Origin: Mytilisepta virgata
Taxonomy: Eukaryota > Mollusca > Bivalvia > Mytilida > Mytilidae
Reading direction: 5' to 3'
DNA length: 64,000 bases
Assembly: GCA_028015205.1 (NCBI GenBank)
Contig: CM051516.1
Coordinates: 25,224,593 to 25,288,592 of the forward strand
Shown: in pieces, positions 19,806-31,290 of the stretch
Position numbering within the stretch: position 1 is the stretch's first letter
How the letters are laid out: every line of letters begins with the position of its first letter
Program-made: the position numbers and the translations under genes
Notes under the pieces: model-generated
What the model was told of the DNA's origin: nothing
Database searches by the model: none
The model's input: the letters and a program-made list of their open reading frames with translations, nothing else

Positions 19806-20012
19806 TTATATACCATCTGCAACATGGTTATGCTCATGCAATGTTTTAACGATTATCTGGCCATTCCCACCCGTTGTAATTCTAGCTTTACAAGATTTAT
19901 TACTGCATCTGTAGGATATATTTCCAATTTTAAGCATGTTGGGTTGACGATAAGAATGTCCATCAAAGATCACAGACTTTCCCCGGTTTGTTTCGGTGTG
20001 CAAAATATCCAT
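19806..20012 (-). pseudogene. FLYWCH zinc-finger domain fragment
   Basis: The minus-strand frame from Met at 20012 has the FLYWCH pattern: V-IFDGHSYRQ, then SYRCSNKSCKARITT, then HEHNH before the stop. The conserved Cys-x4-Cys and His-x-His ligands and the aromatic positions are present, though the usual Trp before the first Cys is Tyr. A longer in-frame start at 20111 would read through a 27-C run (poly-Gly), which I think is spurious. The domain binds DNA or protein in transposases and in a few host regulators. It is probably a transposon remnant, or a single exon of a gene not otherwise visible. Confidence 0.65.
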
Positions 20013-20028
20013 CTTGTCCCTTCGCCAG

Positions 20029-20055
20029 CCCCCCCCCCCCCCCCCCCCCCCCCCC
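20029..20055 (+). repeat. 27-base poly-C run
   Basis: Uninterrupted C at 20029-20055, just upstream of the FLYWCH frame on its own strand. Its length is liable to sequencing error. Confidence 0.9.
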
Positions 20056-20445
20056 TCCCTTCGAGCATGAGAATTCGTGTACATGTATACGAACAATAAC
20101 TCATTGAACACTGCTTACCTGTTGAAATCTAACTGTTAAATATCTCTAATGCATGTCTACTTACCTGGTCATATTAAAATGGCGCAAATGAAACTTTCCC
20201 ATTGACTTTTTATTGAATAAAAAATAAAATATTGTATCACAACTATTCTAATTTTTGTCGCATCACTGAGAATTTGAATATAAAATTTTCAGCAATTTGC
20301 TATTTGACTAGATTTAGTGGGTAAGGGTACATATTATATTATTATTTTATGTCTATAATTTCAATAACTTTACAAACGTTGAGAAACTTAAAAGGCTTCT
20401 GAAACCGTCAACACAAAGTGATATTAAAATAGTTACATCCTTTAT

Positions 20446-20650
20446 CACACCCTGCATACAGTTCTGCAAACCGCGGATAAATCTGGCTCCGTGGGAAAGA
20501 ATTGTTTACCATTAGAACATGATACGAAATCCGCGGATCTAATATATGTATCCGCGGAATTCATATCAGTTTTAATGGATAAAATGGATATTTCTTACCG
20601 CGGAGCCAGATTTATCCGCGCTTTGCAGCTAGAACTGTATGCAGGGTGTG
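20446..20650. mobile_element. MITE with ~50-bp terminal inverted repeats and CCGCGG palindromes
   Basis: The left arm 20446-20492 (CACACCCTGCATACAGTTCT ... CCGCGGATAAATCTGGCTCC) matches the reverse complement of 20598-20650, with a small gap after CAGTTCT. The interior adds further palindromes, ATCCGCGGAT (20530) and TCCGCGGA (20551). It is about 205 bp with no coding capacity. The overall fold is a near-complete hairpin, as expected of a MITE. Superfamily not assigned. Confidence 0.8.
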
Positions 20651-20699
20651 TTTATAAAACAGTCGTTAGAACTGAGGAGAGGGGATTATCGTAAATATA

Positions 20700-21836
20700 G
20701 GGTTAGAATCGGATGAAAATGCGAGGGTTTCGTATATCGAATTTTATTTCAAGTCAATGTACTGTTATTGTCTTTATGTTGCAATATTTAGTGACATTTA
20801 CAGATATTAGCTACCAATTCCAATATTATTTCTAACGTTTGTTATCCTCAAGAGCCACCCCCCCCCTCCCCCCCCCAAATTGCTCACCTTTTCAAAGATT
20901 GATATCAGGTATACCACTGATAGTTGCATAAGATTATTTAAAAAAAAAAGGACATTTTGGCTATACATATTTTTTTCAATGTTATTAACAAGAGAAAAGA
21001 GGACAAATATATCTAAGAAGCAATAATAAAAAACGCAATCCATTAGACACATAAAACCCGGGAGTACTGTGACAAATGAACAACCACAAGTACAACAAAT
21101 AAACACTGAAAACTAAAAGAACAATGAACAACACGAATTCCTATAGAAACCAGGAATGAACTCAGGTGCTCCGGAAGGATAAGCAATTCCTGCTCCATAT
21201 ACACAGCACCTGTCGTGAAGTTAAAAAAGTCAATACTGTGGTGGTCACAAATCGGTTGAGGTACCTGAAATGTTAGCACATTGGGAACAGGTCCAACATC
21301 ATCTTATATATTGGAACAATGTAACGGTCAATCAATTCGTGATGACGACCGTAAATTTCGTAAGTGATGACATCAACTAAAACCTTGGTTAAGAAACTTT
21401 TGTGACAGCAGTAATCCTATTTGTCGAAAGTCATGGTAACTCATGCACGCATGCCCTTGAAAAAGTATTGAAATTTTGTTCTAAAGATTTAATTTAAGTC
21501 AGTAAGTTTGTTCATTTCAAGCCCGTCAATCAGGTCAAGTAGGTGTGGACTGGGACTATTAGTTATAAGCATCATGTCCAGGCAATACAGATGATGACAA
21601 TTTTCCGAACGTAACTTTTAATTTTATTATTATAACTTACCTTCCCCATCCCATTTTATATCCTTCTTTGTTCAACCGGCAAATAACTGAATCTAATATG
21701 CGTGTGAACATTGTTACCAGAAAGTTATTGTTAATTAAGCTGATTTATTGTGGCAAGTGATACTGTATAGTAGTTATGGTGCAAGGAAGAGGAAAAGCCT
21801 TCTTAAATGTACTGAAAGTATCCGAACTATACATTG
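20700..21836 (+). other. Intergenic stretch
   Basis: Contains short C-runs near 20860-20876 and AT-rich sequence. The minus frames at 20807-21279 look like chance. Nothing supported. Confidence 0.5.
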
Positions 21837-24337
21837 CATAATGCACAGCACAGTCGCCTGAAGCTTTCAAAATTAAAGCAAAAAAAATGGAAGAAATGTG
21901 ATATCTTTAGTATTATTATATAGTATTATATTTTTAGTAGTATTATATAGTATTATAATAATACTATATAATACTACTAAAAATATCACATTTATCCCAT
22001 TTTTTTGCTATAATTTTGAAAGCTTCAGGTGACTGTGCATGGATACATGTCAAGTCGTACCTTTGCCAACTCGTACTCAACCAACTCGTACCCTATTTTT
22101 ACTAACTCATACATCTACCAACTCGTACTTTTACCAACCAATAATATTTTATTATTATATATATACATTATGGTTGTTATTTTCTGTCATTTTTGTGATA
22201 ATATAGTAACATACAAATAAAATAAAGTATAACTTTAATATGGTAATATGATGTAATCATATTTGTTTCAAATCAAAGCTAATTAAATGGTAATCATTAG
22301 TCATTACTATTAGAATTTTGTTTTATTTTTTAACAAAAATAGAATGGGTTTGTTTAAATAAGAAATAAACAAAGAGAAGTAAAAACACAAAATGTCGGTC
22401 AAAATCTGTACAATCACCATCCTCACCGAAAAGAAAATGCATGGCTTTACAGGGGTCACCAAACTGGGCGATTAGGGCGATTAAATCGCCTAATGCTCGC
22501 CAATGTCACCCTGTCATCGGCTCCAGAGCGACAAATGAGTCGCCTGGTGTTTTTAAGTAAGGCGCCTCCGAACAACGTACGTATTTTGGTCAAAATGTTG
22601 GTAGTTTTTCTTCGTGTTTTGGCGATCGTGTAGATCTAATCAGCTGCGTCTGAAGACCGTTATTTTCATTAAAAATCTCGCACCGCCATTTTTTTGTTTT
22701 CTTGGAGATCAAAGGGGAAGGGGAAAGACAAAAAGTTAGCTAGAAAATAGCGGCAATCAGAATTCTCGTGATTTTTCATTGGTCACGGTGTTTTTTACCG
22801 ACCGGTAACAATATGTAGACCTTATTTAAAAATAAATTTAGCGGATTTTGACATATCTATGCACAAATGGAAATTTTGTCAATACATGTATTGATTATTA
22901 AGGTGTTCAAGCAAGGTCAATGGGAGGATTTTAAGAGTATGTTTTGGAAAAAATAATAGCAAAGATTATAGATAAATAATCATTAAAAAATAAAATGGCA
23001 ATAATAAATAAGTTGTGTCAAAAGGTACAAATATTGTTGCTCATATCTGTAACAGAAATTTTCTTCGAAGTTCGGAGCACAACTGCATACATGTACTTTC
23101 AATTTTTTTTTTTTTATTTCAAATTATATTCGTCACTATTTTAAGGCAGCACATGATTTTAATTAAACTTTAACAATAGTACAATAGGCCTACCATGGTC
23201 AAAATCATGCAGCAATGTACATTAAAAAAGTGGTGATGAGTCCTGGGACTGGGACTCATCAAAATCAGCTGGGACTCACCATTCTGAAAAATGATGAAAA
23301 AAATGATGTGTCCCAGGACTCATCATGAAAAATTCTTAGTGAGAACCCTGAAATGTACATAAGACAAACTCACAATCTCTGACAAAGGACAAAATCTCAG
23401 ATTATGACTATAATGGAAGGATATGGAGTAAATCTAGATAAAATCTCAAACAATACAGGATAAAACACAATAAAGGAATGTATAGTATACACTATAAGAC
23501 ATTAAGCAAAATAACAGGTATTTACTCGACAGGCGACGAATTGGGGGAAAAAACACAGTCTCCCTGGTAGACTTGGAAGTCTCCCTGTCATGCCCTGAAG
23601 TCTCCCTGTTGTTACCCTGAGGGAGACTCTGAATCTCCCTGTTATTTTCAAGTGTGGTGAGCCCTGGCTTTAACGTTGAAAAAGCCAAGTTTTTGGAAAA
23701 AATATATGAAGGCGAAATGTATAATCTTCTTCAATATATATTCATTTCAATACAGACAATTTTCTAGAATTTATTATATAGTGTCTTTCAAATACCAATT
23801 TTGGTTAACGCTGTCCTTCGATACAAAATATTACATAAAATGGAAAAAATTAGCAATACTGTTTTCAACAGCCGACGATCAATTTGTTTAAACGAAACAA
23901 AGTCTTGTATAACAAATCTTCAATTACTGGGTAAATTTGAATGTATGTGAAAATGTGTTGATAAATTATTTAACGGCACGCTTTAGGTGTGAAAAAGTGT
24001 TGATTTACTTATAATCGAAATGCTTCAGGTGTGAAACAATGATTAATCACCGGCACGCGAACTCTAACATACTCTTTGAATATTTTTTTATTACTTAATG
24101 ACAAGTGCTTTTGCATAGAAGTGATAATAATAGTGAATTATAAAAAAAATTATTATAATTAAGAAAAAAACAAATGTTTCGATGATTATACAAATTAAAC
24201 TAATATATGTTATTCACTTTAAATTTTCAATATAACCTAATAAATGAAACACAATCATGCTAAAAAAATATTGGGTATGAGTTGGTTGAGAACGAGTTGG
24301 CGAAGGTACAAGTTGTCGTGTACCCTTGTGCATAATG
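21837..24337. mobile_element. 2.5-kb TIR element with CAACTCGTAC-type termini
   Basis: Left end CATAATGCAC (21837), interrupted, then TCAAGTCGTACCTTTGCC and two CCAACTCGTAC repeats (22052-22105). The right end, 24275-24337, is the reverse complement: TGAGTTGGTTGAGAACGAGT, GGCGAAGGTACAAGTTGTCG, TTGTGCATAATG. The arms align over about 65 bases once the 21848-22038 hairpin is removed from the left one. The interior has no transposase frame, so the element is non-autonomous. Superfamily unknown. Confidence 0.65.
21848..22038. repeat. 190-bp hairpin inserted in a TIR
   Basis: GCACAGTCGCCTGAAGCTTT on the left pairs with AAAGCTTCAGGTGACTGTGC on the right. The centre is an inverted run of TAGTATTATATAGTATTATA units. 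It reads as a complete foldback MITE lying inside the left TIR of the 21837-24337 element. Confidence 0.8.
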
Positions 24338-24956
24338 TGACCATCATCGTAAAACATATTTCATTTTGACCAACAATAAAGCATGAATTATGTACATAAG
24401 AATGTATGTTGTGAAACATCTCGTAAGACTATAAAAGACAAGGAATATAAAGTGGTAATGGAGAGCCATTAAACTGTTCAAATGGGCATAAAACAACTAA
24501 AAAGTATATAAGACAAAAGTCGAGCAAAACCGCATGGGCCAGACTTCTGGATATTGTTTTTTAACTTATTTTTAGCTCACCTGACCCAAAGGGTCAAGTG
24601 AGCTTTTCTCATCACTTGGCGTCCGTCGTCGTCGTCTGTTAACTTTTAGAAAAATCTTCTCCTCTGAAACTGCTGGGCCAAATTGGACCAAACTTGGCCA
24701 CAAGCATCATTAGGGTATCTAGTTTAAAAAATGTGTCCGATGACCCCGCCTGCCAACCAACATGGCCGACATGGCTAAAAATAGAACATAGGGGTAAACT
24801 GCAGTTTTTGTCTTGTATCTCAAAAACTAAAGCAACTAGAGCAAAACTGACATGGGGTGAAAATGTTCATCAGGTCAAGATTTACCTGTCATGAAATTTT
24901 CAGACGAATTGGTCAACCCTTTGTTGGGTTATTGCCCCAGAATTGTTAATTTTAAG

Positions 24957-25351
24957 GCCATTTATTTTTTATTACTTGATTTACGGATTTTTTTATCAAA
25001 AATGTTGGATGGGTGGTGGGTAAAAAAAAAAAAAAAAAATCCAAAAATGACTTCAAAGAACGCAAAAGACGAAGACGCTTTTACCCGGAAGTCGCATAAA
25101 ACCGATATCGATATCGGACTATAATCCGGACTACATAAAACACGAAAACACGACGATCATCGCTTGTTTCGACAGTTATATGTGATACATTTTACCCACC
25201 AGAAAGATTTTTTTTTGTTTCTGAAAAACTTTTGCCATCGGCGGCAATATAAAAATAAAAAATAATGGAAAAGTGAATTTTTTTTTTTTTCCAATTTTGA
25301 AAAAATACGGACGGCGGATCCGTAAATCAAGTAATAAAAAATAAATGGCCC
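24957..25351. mobile_element. MITE with 33-bp inverted repeats
   Basis: Left GCCATTTATTTTTTATTACT + TGATTTACGGAT; right is its reverse complement, ending at AAATGGCCC. It is inserted into the pearl-like element at TTTTAAG^GAAA; the empty site is at 54477-54490. AAG on both sides (24954-24956, 25352-25354) suggests a 3-bp target duplication. About 395 bp, with A-runs and no ORF. The 3-bp duplication would fit PIF/Harbinger or CACTA; uncertain. Confidence 0.85.
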
Positions 25352-25643
25352 AAGGAAATTTTGCAGTTTTAGGTTATTATCTTGAATATTATTATAGATA
25401 AAGACAAATTGTAAACAGCAAAAATGTTCAAAAAAGTAAGATCTACAAATAAGTCAACATGACCAAAATCGTTGATTGACCCCTTATAGGAGTTTTTGCC
25501 CTTTAAATACGGCATCCAGCGTAAACTATCCTTTAAAGATCTTTTCCTCTCAAACCACTGGGCCAAATGAGACCAAACTTTGGTGGAATGGTCCTTGGGT
25601 GGCCCCCTTCCAAAATTATTTCTGGCATGCCGGACTTCCAACC

Positions 25644-26420
25644 GAGATGGCTGCTGTTACTAAAAATAGAAAAAAAGGGGGGTTGATTTTCAAAAATCTT
25701 ATATGAAACTACAAGTCTTGTTGCAACCAAAGTTGGCAGTAATAGTTCTTAGGAGGTTCTCTTTCAGAAATATGTCCAATAACCCGGACTGTTAACCAAG
25801 ATGGCCGCCACAGCCGAACTTAGTTTGACATAGGGCCCTATGGGAAAATTCATTGAAAAATCTTCTCGTCTTAAACCACTTGACCAATTGGAACCAGACT
25901 TGGCAGCAATGGTCCTTAGATGGTCCTCTTACAGAGGTGTGTCCAATGACCCGGACTGTCAACCAAGATGGCCGCCACAACCAAATTTAGTTTAACATAG
26001 GGCCCTATAGGAAAATTCATTGAAAATCTTTTTGTCTGAAACCACTTGACATATTGGAGCCAGACTTGGTGGCATTGGTCCTTAGGAGGTCTTTTTTCAG
26101 AAATGTGTCTGATTTCGTGGACTATGAACCAAGATGGCCGCCACAGCAGAACTTAGTTTAACATAGGACCCTATGGGAAAATCACTCAAAAATCTTCTCG
26201 TTTGAAACAACTAAGCCAATTAGAATTAGACTTGGTAGCAATGGTCCTTAGATGGTCCTCTTTCAGAAATTTGTGCGATGACCCGGACTGTCAACCAAGA
26301 TGGCCGCACAACCGAACTTAGTTTAACATAGGGCCCTATGGAAAATTCATTGAAAAATCTTCTTGTCTGAAACCACTTGACATATTGGAGCAGGACTTCG
26401 TGGCATTGGTCCTAAGGAGG
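25644..26420 (+). repeat. ~166-bp core repeat array of the pearl-like element
   Basis: AAGATGGCCGCC recurs at 25798, 25965, 26131 and 26297 (steps 167, 166, 166), with a diverged unit at 25644. Each unit also has CATAGGGCCCTATGGGAAAA, CTGAAACCACTTGA and TTGGCAGCAATGGTCC. The array resumes at 28855 after the inner insertion. Confidence 0.9.
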
Positions 26421-26429
26421 TCACTTTTT

Positions 26430-28851
26430 AGCTCACCAGACCCGAAGGGTCATGTGAGCTATTGCCATCACTTGGCGTCCGTCGTCCGTCCGTCCGTCGT
26501 CCGTCGTCCGTCCGTAAACTTTTTCAAACGTTAACTCCTCTGACACCATAAGACCAATTGCAACCAAACTTCGTACAGTTGTTTATTGGTATATGTGCTA
26601 CAAAATTATCGTTTGGATTTTTGATTCGTAAAAAAACATGGCCGCCATGGCTAAAAATAGAACATAGGGGTAAATTGCAGTTTTTTGCAAATAACTCAAA
26701 AACCATAACAGATATCAAAATTCTGGCATAGGGTAAAAGTGTTCAGCACCTCAAGATCTACCTGCCCTGAAATTTTGAAGAAGATCCAACGACCCATGTA
26801 AGAGTTATTGCCCTTTTTCTGCATTTTGCACTTATTAAGCTCAATATCTTGGATACTATGAAGGAAATTTGAAAAATTTAAATTTCATATTGTTAGGCAC
26901 ACAAAGATCTACAAAATTTGTAACAGGATTGAAGTTGTAGGTTCGTTCCTTTTAGGAGTTATTCCCCTTAGATCGTCAAAATTGACCATTTTTGCAGTCT
27001 TTATTCATTGTAATAAAATCGTTAACTCCTCTTACACCATAAGTTTAATTGCAACCAAACTTAGTGTAGTTGTTCCTTGGCATGAGTGCTACTAAATTAT
27101 CGTTTGGATTTTTGATTTGTAAAAAAACATGGCTGCCATGGCTAAAAATAGAACATAGGGGTAAATTGCAGTTTTTTGCAAATAACTCAAAAATGGTGAC
27201 AGATATCAAAATTCTGATGGGAAGCTAAAGTGTTCAACACTTCAAGATCTACCTGCTTTGAAATTTTGAAGAAGATGTAACCACCCATGTAGGAGTTATT
27301 GCCCTTTTTCTTGATTTTTTTTTGAAATTTTTTATGTTATTATTTCAAAAATCTTCTCCTCTGAAACTACTTGACTAATTAGAACCAAACTTGGTATGAA
27401 TGTTCCTTGGGGTATCCTGCATAGAACTGATGTGGGGATTTTTAATTCGTTGAAAAACATGGCCGCTGTTACTAAAAATAGAACATAGGGGTCAGACAAC
27501 AGTTTTTCGCAAATATCTCAAAAATCATTAGGTTATGGCAAATTCTGGCAGGTTGAAAGTGTTCAGCATGATGAGAGCTACCTGTATGCTGATTTTCGTG
27601 AAATCTGTCAACTGATGTTAGAGTTATTGCCCTTTTTTGACATTTTTGGCTTTTTTTTATGTTATTATTTCAAAAATCTTCTCCTCTGAAACTACTTGAC
27701 TAATTAGAACCAAACTTGGTATGAATGTTCCTTGGGGTACCCTGCATAGAACTGATGTGGGGATTTTTGATTCGTCGAAAAACATGGCCGCTGTTACTAA
27801 AAATAGAACATAGGGGTAAATTGCTGTTTTTTGCTAATAACTCAAAAACCGTTACAGATATCGAAAATCTGACGTGGGGTAAAATTGATCAGCATGACAA
27901 GATCTACCTACCCTGAAATTTTGAAGGAAATTCCAAAACCCATTTAGGAGTTGTTGCCCTTTTTTCGTCAAATTTTCAAAATTTTTTTATTCAAAAATTT
28001 TCTCCTCTGAAACCGCTTGGCCGATTGGTTTGAAACGTATTAGGAATGATCTATGACATGTCCTCTACAAACGATCTTCAATTTATTTTAATCTGACATA
28101 AAACATGGCTGTCGTAGCTAAAAATAGAATATAGGGGTGCATGTGTTGTTTTTGGCTTATAACTTAAAAACCGTTACAGATATCAAAAATCTGACGATAA
28201 AATTGATCAGCATGACAAGATCTACCTAACCTGAAATTTTGAAGGAAATCCTAAAACCCATTTAGGAGTTATTGCCCTTTGTCATACAATTTTCATAATT
28301 TAACATTTTTCGTCATTTATCTCCAAAACTATTTGAGATAGAAGTGAAATGTAAATTTGAAAAATGTTTGCCATGTTGAGATCTACATACCCTGAAATTT
28401 TAAAGGAAATCCCAAAACCCATTTAGGAGTTATTGACCTTTTTTTGTCAAATTTCAAAATTTTAACATTTTTGCATTTATCTCCAAAACTATTTGAGATA
28501 GAAGTGAAATATAAATTGAAAAATGTTTGCCATGTTGAGATCTACCTACCCTGAAATTTTGAAGGGAATCCCAAATTCTATTTAGGAGTTATTGGTTTGT
28601 GTAATTTGAGGTCGGGTTCTGTTACATTTATTTAAGGTTCACCCTTATTCCTGGTCAATTTTGTCAACTTCCTGCCAGGACTACCACCATCAGGGAACAT
28701 ATTTTAACATTAAACCTTATGAAAAATAAATCTTCAACAAATTTTCCCTGAACAATTGAACCAATTGCAACAAACTTGGTCAAATAGTTGATTAATTGTC
28801 CAATGAAAACCAGACTCCAGGTGAGCGATACAGGCTCTGGTGAGCCTCTTG
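26430..28851 (+). mobile_element. Inner, complete pearl-like element
   Basis: From AGCTCACCAGACCCGAAGGG (26430) through a GTCCGTCC microsatellite (26477-26516) and long modules repeating 'CTGAAATTTTGAAG', 'TTAGGAGTTATTGCCC' and 'AAAAACATGGCCGC', to GGTGAGCGATACAGGCTCTG and GAGCCTCTTG at 28851. The host core unit is cut between TCACTTTT and TTTAGAAATGTGTC, so both ends are exposed. About 2.42 kb, no ORF. Confidence 0.8.
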
Positions 28852-29310
28852 TTTAGAAATGTGTCTGATTTCGTGGACTGTGAACCAAGATTGCCGCCAC
28901 AGCAGAACTTAGTTTAACATAGGGCCCTATAGAAAATTTCATTGAAAAATCTTTTTGTCTGAAACCACTTGACATATTGGAGCCAGACTTGGCAGCATTG
29001 GTCCTTAGGAGGTCCTCTTTCAGAAATATGTCCATTCACCAAGATTGCTGCCACACCGACCTTTGTTTAATATCTTTTAGTCTGAAACTGCTTAGCCAGT
29101 TGGAACAAGACTTAGCAGAAATGGTCCTTAGATGGTTCTCTTTTAGAAACTGGACTGTCAACCAAGATGACTGCCACAGCTGAAATTAGTTTAACATAGA
29201 ATCCTATAGAAAAATCAGCCAAATTGACTGCAACACTTAAATTTTTAGGTCTGCTCAAGATGAAAAGTTAAATCCAGGTGAGCGATAAAGGCTCTTGAGA
29301 GCCTCTAGTT

Positions 29311-31231
29311 TGTTGTTTTTTTCAGTCTTATTTAAAAAGTATTTTTCATAAATATTAACCATAAATACAAATATTCATGCCTTTATTATCGATGTGCTAC
29401 ATCATTATATAATTATATATGCCATAATATGGTGTATACTAAAAAATCCTGAAGGGATCTAAGCTGCCATCTTGAGTTGTCTATTGCTTTCACAATTAAA
29501 AATTAATAAAAAATACTTCCACATGACGATTGATCTCTCATCTATTCTCAGTATCCTTCAAATTGAATAATCTTCAACATCCACTATTCATTTTACCAAG
29601 ATACATTTTGTACATGTATGATATTAAACACTTTAATTGTAAGAGCAAGTCAAAAGTTATATTTTGCGTCCATAATCAACATTCCTCGTTACTATACAAT
29701 TACCTGTTGAAGGGAGGCAACTCAGATTCTCATTGACTATTATTTATAGAGTGACATAAATCCTCCATTTCCTTGCTGAATTGCAGTAAGAAAGATTTTT
29801 AGCGATTTTGGATTACCAATACTTTTCTATATAGCTAATGGATGATCATTTAGTCAAAATTTGTAAATTACCTTTCTCTGTTCTTAATTTAAACTATTTA
29901 GATAATGTTCAAAGAATAGAAATTTTTTATAGATTTGAATAGTTAAAAGTTTTATTTGTCTTTTAACATGTTTAACTTATCAATTCTAGCTTGAAATTTC
30001 TGAAGGTATTTATTGCACCAAACTGTTAAGGTCCCTTTGTTGTATTGCTCACTATGGTCATATTTTTTTCCATTAATTTTTTGTCCCCGCCGCAACACGA
30101 CGTGGAGATATAGAATTGTCGTCTGTCCGTCCCCATTGTAAGCGCTCTGATGCCTTCATTTATTTACGGATTTTGATGAAACTTATATGGAAGATTTGTT
30201 TTGATGGCAGCTGCATCAATTTCAAATTCATGTTCCGTAACATGATTTTTGGTGGAGTTTTTGCCCATTTGAACTACGAAATTTTGCTAAAATTGCCTTT
30301 GTAAATGCTCTCACGCCTATATTTATTTGCGGATTTTGATAAAATTTACATGGAAGATGTGTTTTGATGCTATAATCTAGATCAAGTTCAAATTCCAGTT
30401 TAACTTCTTTCTCCACTAAAAAAAAAGTGCCATGTGGCCAGGGACATTGGAACACTGTTCTTTTATTATACATTTTGATCTGAGAGGTTCAGCTGAACTT
30501 AAATTGGAACACTGGTTACTAGATATAGGTAAAAAAAATCCTGACCTTATTTTTAAGGTGCCAATCCTTATTTTCATTAGAGCTATAAAGTCTGACTGTC
30601 ACTCTGTGTTGTGACTCCAGAAACATGCTTGCATTTAGAAAACCAGGAAATTTCTAGGGTTATGTACAAAGTGTACTAGGAAAAACAGCAGCATGGTCGT
30701 GGTCTTACTATAACAGTGAGAAGCATTTCCTGATTTAGTGATTATATACATGTATCAAGTTACCCTATTTTAGAAAAGGCTGACAACTTATATAAATGGG
30801 TATTAATTGGCATATGTAGTATTATTTTAGATTATTTTCCCTTCTGATCCATAAATAGTAGCCTTGTTAAAGGAATCTGTTTCCAGTCAACCACTACAGT
30901 ACATAATGTCAAATTTTAAATGGCTAAAGGATGTTTTAATTTACACACCGTGAAGTGAGTCTATGCCAATTTCAAAAACCTAGAGGGCAACTAGACCTTT
31001 GAAATAGTTGGGATATAGCTTTTATTAGACTTAACTCGAAATTTCTAGAACTAAACAATGATGCTTAGCTGAATAAAGGAATTTTGAGGAGTGATATAAT
31101 GATATAGACCAAAAGAGATTTTACATGTACTAGATTCTAGCTTTAGACTAGTGGCTAAAGATCAGCATTGTGAAATTTCCATATGGTGACCAATAACATG
31201 TTCAATTTCTTACTTTTTTCATTTATTTTAG
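29311..31231 (+). other. Intergenic region upstream of the TFIIE-alpha coding start
   Basis: AT-rich. It includes a repeat fragment at 30078-30400 and otherwise nothing I recognise. The promoter and first non-coding exon of the downstream gene probably lie here or upstream, but no element is clear enough to place them. Confidence 0.45.
30078..30400 (+). repeat. Fragment of a third palindrome-headed repeat family
   Basis: Begins TTTTTGTCCCCGCCGCAACA, then GTCTGTCCGTCC, then two units about 165 bases apart (GTAAGCGCTCTGATGCC at 30136; GTAAATGCTCTCACGCC at 30301), both with ATTTTGATRAAA and ATGGAAGAT. It looks like the same architecture as the other two families, with the head's right half lost. 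Confidence 0.5.
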
Positions 31232-31290
31232 AAATAACTTGGATCTGTTTGAGTTCAAAACTTCCATCATAACTAGTGTCTGTCCTAAAA

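Larger units (their letters stand above)
19711..20192. mobile_element. Segment bounded by inverted repeats CATTTGCGCCATTTTAA, carrying a FLYWCH frame
   Basis: The left side has three related motifs (GCATTTGTGCCAA at 19711, TTTCATTTGCGCCATTA at 19735, GCATTTGCGCCATTTTA at 19757). The right side has TTAAAATGGCGCAAATGAAA at 20174-20193, their reverse complement. The minus-strand FLYWCH frame lies between. FLYWCH fingers are common in animal MULE transposases, so a Mutator-type derivative is plausible; no transposase is visible. Confidence 0.55.
24572..29310 (+). mobile_element. Outer pearl-like element, nest of three elements
   Basis: The head AGCTCACCTGACCCAAAGGG + TCAAGTGAGCT (24573) is followed by CATCACTTGGCGTCCGTCGT. 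The tail at 29278-29310 reads CAGGTGAGCGATAAAGGCTC, a TTGA loop, then GAGCCTCTAGTTT. It is interrupted by a MITE (24957-25351) and by a complete second copy of the same family (26430-28851), leaving about 1.9 kb of its own. The core is a ~166-bp tandem array. The 3' hairpin followed by CTAGT, the 5' inverted repeat and the adjacent T-runs are what one expects of Helitron/Helentron-derived non-autonomous elements, to which bivalve pearl repeats have been related; this is inference. Confidence 0.75.

Noticed and set aside
20029..20111. N-terminal extension of the FLYWCH frame through poly-glycine
   Set aside because: Created by a 27-C homopolymer whose length is unreliable; the domain itself begins after it.
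23446..23688. Minus frame with NNRETSGHDRETSKSTRET-type repeats
   Set aside because: Reflects a short 'AGTCTCCCTGT' tandem DNA repeat at 23560-23650 inside a non-autonomous element; no start context or continuing exon.
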